Assembly (NCBI GenBank): GCA_949752735.1
Contig: OX457043.1
Location: 38,376,605 to 38,440,604 of the forward strand
Direction: 5' to 3'
From: Lumbricus terrestris
Lineage: Eukaryota; Annelida; Clitellata; Crassiclitellata; Lumbricidae
DNA: 64,000 nt
The notes beneath the pieces are model-generated. The model saw only the letters and a program-made list of their open reading frames with translations. It had not been told where the DNA came from and made no database searches. Positions 49,701-55,700 of the stretch are shown here, piece by piece (position 1 is the stretch's first letter; every line of letters starts with the position of its first letter). The position numbers were made by a program, and so were the translations under genes.

Positions 49701-52700
49701 TTGTGTATGTTTCATTGACTCATATGCTTCACCATTGCTGCAGACGTTGTTGTAAGCTCTTATGCCTATTATGAGCAAGAAAAAGCTTTGACCTCTGGGA
49801 TTATGTTGTTCTGAAGGGTTCCTGGCATCTCTGAACAAAGTTATGATTGCCAACCGACAAAATCAATTTGCAAAACAGTGCACAACTGCACATTGTACTA
49901 GCACATTGTCTTAATAACTTTTCAGTTACGGGAAAATTCACAAATCAAGGAGTGCATTATACACAGCTGTATATTATACTCTACATCTTACAGTGATTGG
50001 TATTAGTTTGGATGACTATAATTCATTTATGCAATGCAGAAACACTTGATAAGAATTCAATATGATGATATTTGTCATATCAATGGGGGTTATTATGCAC
50101 ACCTATACATGCATTATGACTGAGATTCCATGATATCTGAATTTATATATCGTTCTTTATCCATCCATTTCCCAATGGATGGATAAAGAACGAGAGGCAG
50201 ACCAAGACAAAGACTGTTGGACTGGATGATGAAAGACGGTTATCAGAAGCTGAAAAAGAAAGCACAGAACAGAGAAGAATGGAGACGTCAAACATTCGAA
50301 CCTGCCTAAGGGCAGAGAATGAAAAGAAGATGCAAAGGCATGTATTATACACAAAATGTTATGATAAGTATTGGCAAATTTAATTTGGGTGATTGAATCG
50401 TTGACTGATATGATTGATTGATTGATGGATTGATTGATTGATTGATTGCAGCCTTTGCCTCTAGATGACTTTGGATCAAGCCTTATGCAGGATGATGCTA
50501 CTTTCATTCGAGGTCAGCATATGACCCCTGGCTATCCTCTGACCCCAGGAGGAACTGGTCAGATGGGACTGGGGCACCCACCCCAAGGTAAGTTTGTGCA
50601 GTCTTCTTCTGGTAGAGAGAAATTGGAAAGCAGTGGAAGAGAGGAAGCTGTAGCAGTGTAGTGAAACAAGGTTCAGACTTTATGAAAAAAGTCATTTCTT
50701 GTCAACTCTACCTGCTTTCAGCAGTATCTCTAGCTTCTTGCTAGCTTGAGCTTGAAAAAGCTTGAGCTTTTTGCTCAAATTTATAAATTTTTGGTCAGTA
50801 CATGTATATAGATAAATATATAGCTAAGTCTGCAAGGTTTCAGATCTTGATACAAAGTATGAGGTTTACAGCACGCCTGGAGAGATGGGTTTTTTTTCAT
50901 GCACTTCCGCACATTGTAGTTTGGTGCATTTTTCCACTTGTAAGCATGTGGAAGCCTGCCACATAACTTTATTTTTTGTGGACTAGTTTCATAGAATATC
51001 AAATACTTCACTATTTAAAATTACTAAGGACACGTGATTTGTTAAAGATTCTACTTTAAAATTTAATATTGTTTGGTCATCAAGGTGTTTGATATGTATT
51101 TATGTATGTATGTATGTATGTATGTATGTATGTATGTATGTATGTATGTATGTATGCACGTATGTATGTATGCACGTATGTATATATGTATGTATATGAG
51201 CATTTATATAGCGCCTTGCAATAACCTCATGAAAGTGCTTAATGTAGCTACCTGACAATTCTGAGCAAGTGTGACCTCGAGAATGTTTCATGAGATACAT
51301 GCAATGCAGTATCACAAATTGTTAATGGAAGACTGTTCAGTGTTCTAGTATGAAGGTCCAATGCATGAGAAGGTGCGGTGGGCCCGCATCAATGTATGGG
51401 AGCATGGGACTATAAAGTCCCCACGAGTTGCAGAGCCCAGGGATCGACGGTCTGGTTGGTTGGAGAACTGGAACACAGAGCTCCCTAATGTATTCCGGCA
51501 CCAACCATTGACGCTGGCCTAATGATGATGATCTTGAATTTTATTCTGTTCATGACCGGGAACCAATGCAGCCTGTCACGCATATATGATTTTATATGCG
51601 AGAATGTTGTCAGGTTAAGTAACTCAAAAAGGCATTTCTAATAATGATGATGACAATATCTTTGGTGCCATAACACAGCATATTCCGTTAAATGATTACA
51701 AGGTTGCTTTGACAAACATAAGCACACAGTCAATCAACATTAACCCTCATCCGAAAAAGGGGGCCTTCATATGTTTGGTGCATAACTTTTTAGGAGTGAT
51801 ATTTTCTCAGATTGCTTTTATGACTTTGTTCCTATATTACTGAGCTACAATTAGCACAAGTAATCGACCAAATCGATTTAGTGATATGGAAGTTCTGAAG
51901 ATAATACTGGCCGAGACTACAATGATGACAGTTTGGACAGTGAGAGCAACAATAAAGAATGTGAATATGACGAGATGTCGATGCCTGAAGAACAACATTC
52001 AGATGTTTCTTATGATGAAGACAATGTTGAAATTGAAGATGATGATAAACATGATGATGAGACTGGACCTGATAGTGAAAATAATGATGACGAAATTGTC
52101 TATACTGATGAAGCCGAGAGACCTAAATACTGGTAAAGATCCGCATAATTTTTGGCAGTCAAAAGCAATGCCAAGAGGACGTGCTTTGTTGCACAATGCA
52201 GTAAAAGAAGATGCGGAATAAAATAATACGGATACATTGAGAATATTCAAGATAGTTTTGACAGTTTTATAACAGCCGAGATGAAAGACATCATCATTTG
52301 ACATACAAACCCGAAAGCAACAGCTGACGGACTATGTATGATAAGCTTACATGTTTACATTTTAGGTTTAGTCCTATTCCATTATTTGTTATAGATATTT
52401 TCTAGAAAACAGTTATGCTGACTCTGATCATAAGAACATTCAGTACTAATTTTACTAAAATTATGGTTTCTTTATTTTGTTTTCCAAATTTTATAGATAG
52501 ATAACTATTGCGATGATGAACATGTATGACAAACCGTCACAATTAATGTAACTAAACGTTTAATTTCAAATTCATCATAAACCTTATTTGTATTGCATAA
52601 AGAGACTGATACATTGTTGTTTTGAGTTACTCTGATATCATCCTACAAAATTGGCACATAAAAATTGCTATTTCCTATGAAAAACCCACATCAAAACGGG

Positions 52701-55700
52701 GAGTTTCTGGCCAGACCCCCCTCTTGTTCAAATTAAGTTGCATTTTAGCTTGTTCGGAGTTAAGCAGATTTCTGTCAATCATCGTTGAAGGAGCTGCTCA
52801 ACTATCCATGAAATCGCCTATAGAGAAGAGATATGCCTTAAATGTCTTGAGTCTTGATTGAAAGACTCAACTGAGTTGGCTGTACGAATAGTGGTAAACA
52901 GAAAAAGCAGTTGAAAAACACGTTCCATGATGTATGTCCTCATACCCCGTATTTACAGATCACCTTTCACACTGAATCTTGGCACTTATCTAGTGCGCAG
53001 CTGGCCGACAAAATCCAAATTCGCATGATGAAGGCAAGAGGAAACAGGAGAACAGGCAATGGTTTGTGACATATTCACAGTCAAGGCTGGCCTGATTTGA
53101 CATGTTACCCTGATGTTACAGAAATAAGATTTACAAATGCTTGTTATGTGCAGTCGTAATGTGAGCTTACTGTCCAGTTGTCGTTACAACACTAAGCAAT
53201 AGATTATACCAAATTCAGTCATTCACAGGATTGATATAGCACCCCTACAAGATACCTACTCAGAGGTGCTCCCAGTCCAAATCCAGCATAAAAGGACAGT
53301 TTTACGATGCATGTGGAAAGTTTCTGCTGAGTCCCTAGAGAAAAGAGCATGCAAGTCTGAAGGATAATTATTCCATGTGATCACTCTGAACCACTGAAGA
53401 AAATAAGATGCTGCTTTGAAATATGTGCAAGGTTCACTTTGAGATGCTGAACTTGCTTTCCCTGGACAGCCAGACTTGAAATAGAGTACAAAGATCTCGC
53501 AAGTAGTCGGGCATTCCTTAACCGACCCAGTGATGATGATGATGAGTTCTCTGCTCCAGGTTCTTTTATAACCCCAGGGATGAGATGGGTGAAGTGGTTT
53601 CCCGTTGCCTTCCTCACAGACAATTGTGGGTGAGCAACTTGTCCAAGGTCGCTGTGCAGTGGCTTGAGGTGGATTCGAACCTGCAACCCTTCGGTCTCAA
53701 ATCGCCGAACTTGCTGCAATACCACCACATCCCATAACTGACCCAGTGCAAAATCCTAAATTCAATGTGCTGGGAAACAGACCTAGCTGCTCAACTATCC
53801 ATGAAATCGGACGATACCCTTTTTCAAGCTAGCATTATAGCAATAACCATGTGCTTCAGAAGTCACTCTGATGGACGCTCTCCAGCAGCTCTTCACGACA
53901 TCACCATGGCAATAGTGATAGCACTTATTATCTATGCCTCCTCAGCATGGTGGGGGGTACACCAGCAAGAAGGACAGGGACAGAGTAGACCCCCCCATTC
54001 AGGAGAATGACCCATGGCAGATTTCTGTCAACCATTGTTGAAGGAGCTGCTCAACTATCCATGAAATCGGACGATACCCTTTTTCAAGCTAGCATTATAG
54101 CAATAACCATGTGCTTCAGAAGTTGCTGCCCCCACAATAGTGGATATAACCTCGAAGCAAGACCTCGTAAATTGTTGCCTTACCAAGAAAGATTCATGTG
54201 ATTTCATATTGTATCCACTTTATAAGCTCCTATTGACACTGTTCATGTTGCCCCGATAAGCCTTGACCCATGTAATGTGCTTAAGTTGCTTCTATGTCAC
54301 CTTTTTGAATTAAATAGACGAGTTTCATTATATTCTGACCTCATGAAGCGCAGGCTCAGGCTGCTCGTGGCGGAGGTTAACATAGATGGCATTGCAGTAG
54401 TCAATTTAGGAAATGCATGAAAAAGGCAAATGCTGCTCATTGGGTGAATGGCAGTCTGAATGTGAATGGAAAATGACCCACAATTGCCATAACTGAAAAC
54501 AAGCAGACAGATGTTGAGAAGACAAAGTGAAGGAAGTCATCAGACAATAAAGATCAATTTCCTCAGCTTCCATTTCAATTGTGTGTTTGGATGTGTTGAA
54601 GTGCAGACGTTTGGACGGCACTCAATTTCCAAGCGCTTCCACTGCCCACCGCATAGTGGCTGCTGCAATGCCTTAGATGCCGCCGTGAGAATGCAGATAA
54701 ACCTGAATGAATCACTCAATAGCTCACTCAAAACACCACAGGAGGCCAGGCAGTTGTGATATCACTGGTATACAAAATGTACAACAATTCACCAGAAACA
54801 GAGCATTGTGGCAGACCAGAGGAGTGGCAAGCAGTGCATGACTTATGCCCACTTTTAATGCAGCTTGCCAGAAGTGCCAGAATAAAGAAATAATCAATGA
54901 ATAGGAATGTTGCGGTCAACGGTGTCAAAGGCTGCACTGGCATAAAGCAGAGGCAGAGGCATAACTGATGACGTTTGTATGTGGTCCTTCTGCTTATCAG
55001 GTTGCTCTTGTGGGAATGATTGACTCCCTGTTACATGACCTCCACTATTGGATGCCAGCCAACCGATTTTGCATTAATTCCACACAGACCCAACTGATCT
55101 GGTCTGGTACAAAACAGCAGCTCGTTAAACTTGACATCCCACTCATGACCTTAATGTACCCTGACTTCACATTTGTATCCAGTGTCCATGATTTGGGCAT
55201 CACCCTTGGTAGCACGATCCTGTCATTCTCTGATCACATACTGCAGTTGACACGCTCGTGTCATTATCATCTGAGCGTCTGAGGTGTCAGAGAGCCAGCA
55301 GAAGATCAGTTTCCTCTTCTGTTTTTACGAGAACATAACAATACCCCCAGAGTTTACCCCCGCTATTACCCCGACCATTACCTCGTAGGATATTACCCCT
55401 GCCATTACCCATCTGCTATTATCCCCCCCCCTCTTGATAGGATTATCTTTTATATGTGTTATAGCTATCATTAATAATAGTAGTCGGATTGATCAGTTGT
55501 TTAGCCAACCTGCCTGAATATTATTTTTATTGAACGGATGTTTGATGTATGGAGCCCAGTATTTACCGTTTTAAGGTAGCATTACAGAAACAAAGTCATT
55601 CATTTTAGCAGTGCAAAAATTATCATAAAACCACAAGACACAACAAATGTTAAAATTCTTTTATTTTATTTCAGCGCACAAAGTTAGTTTTAAAGAAAAT

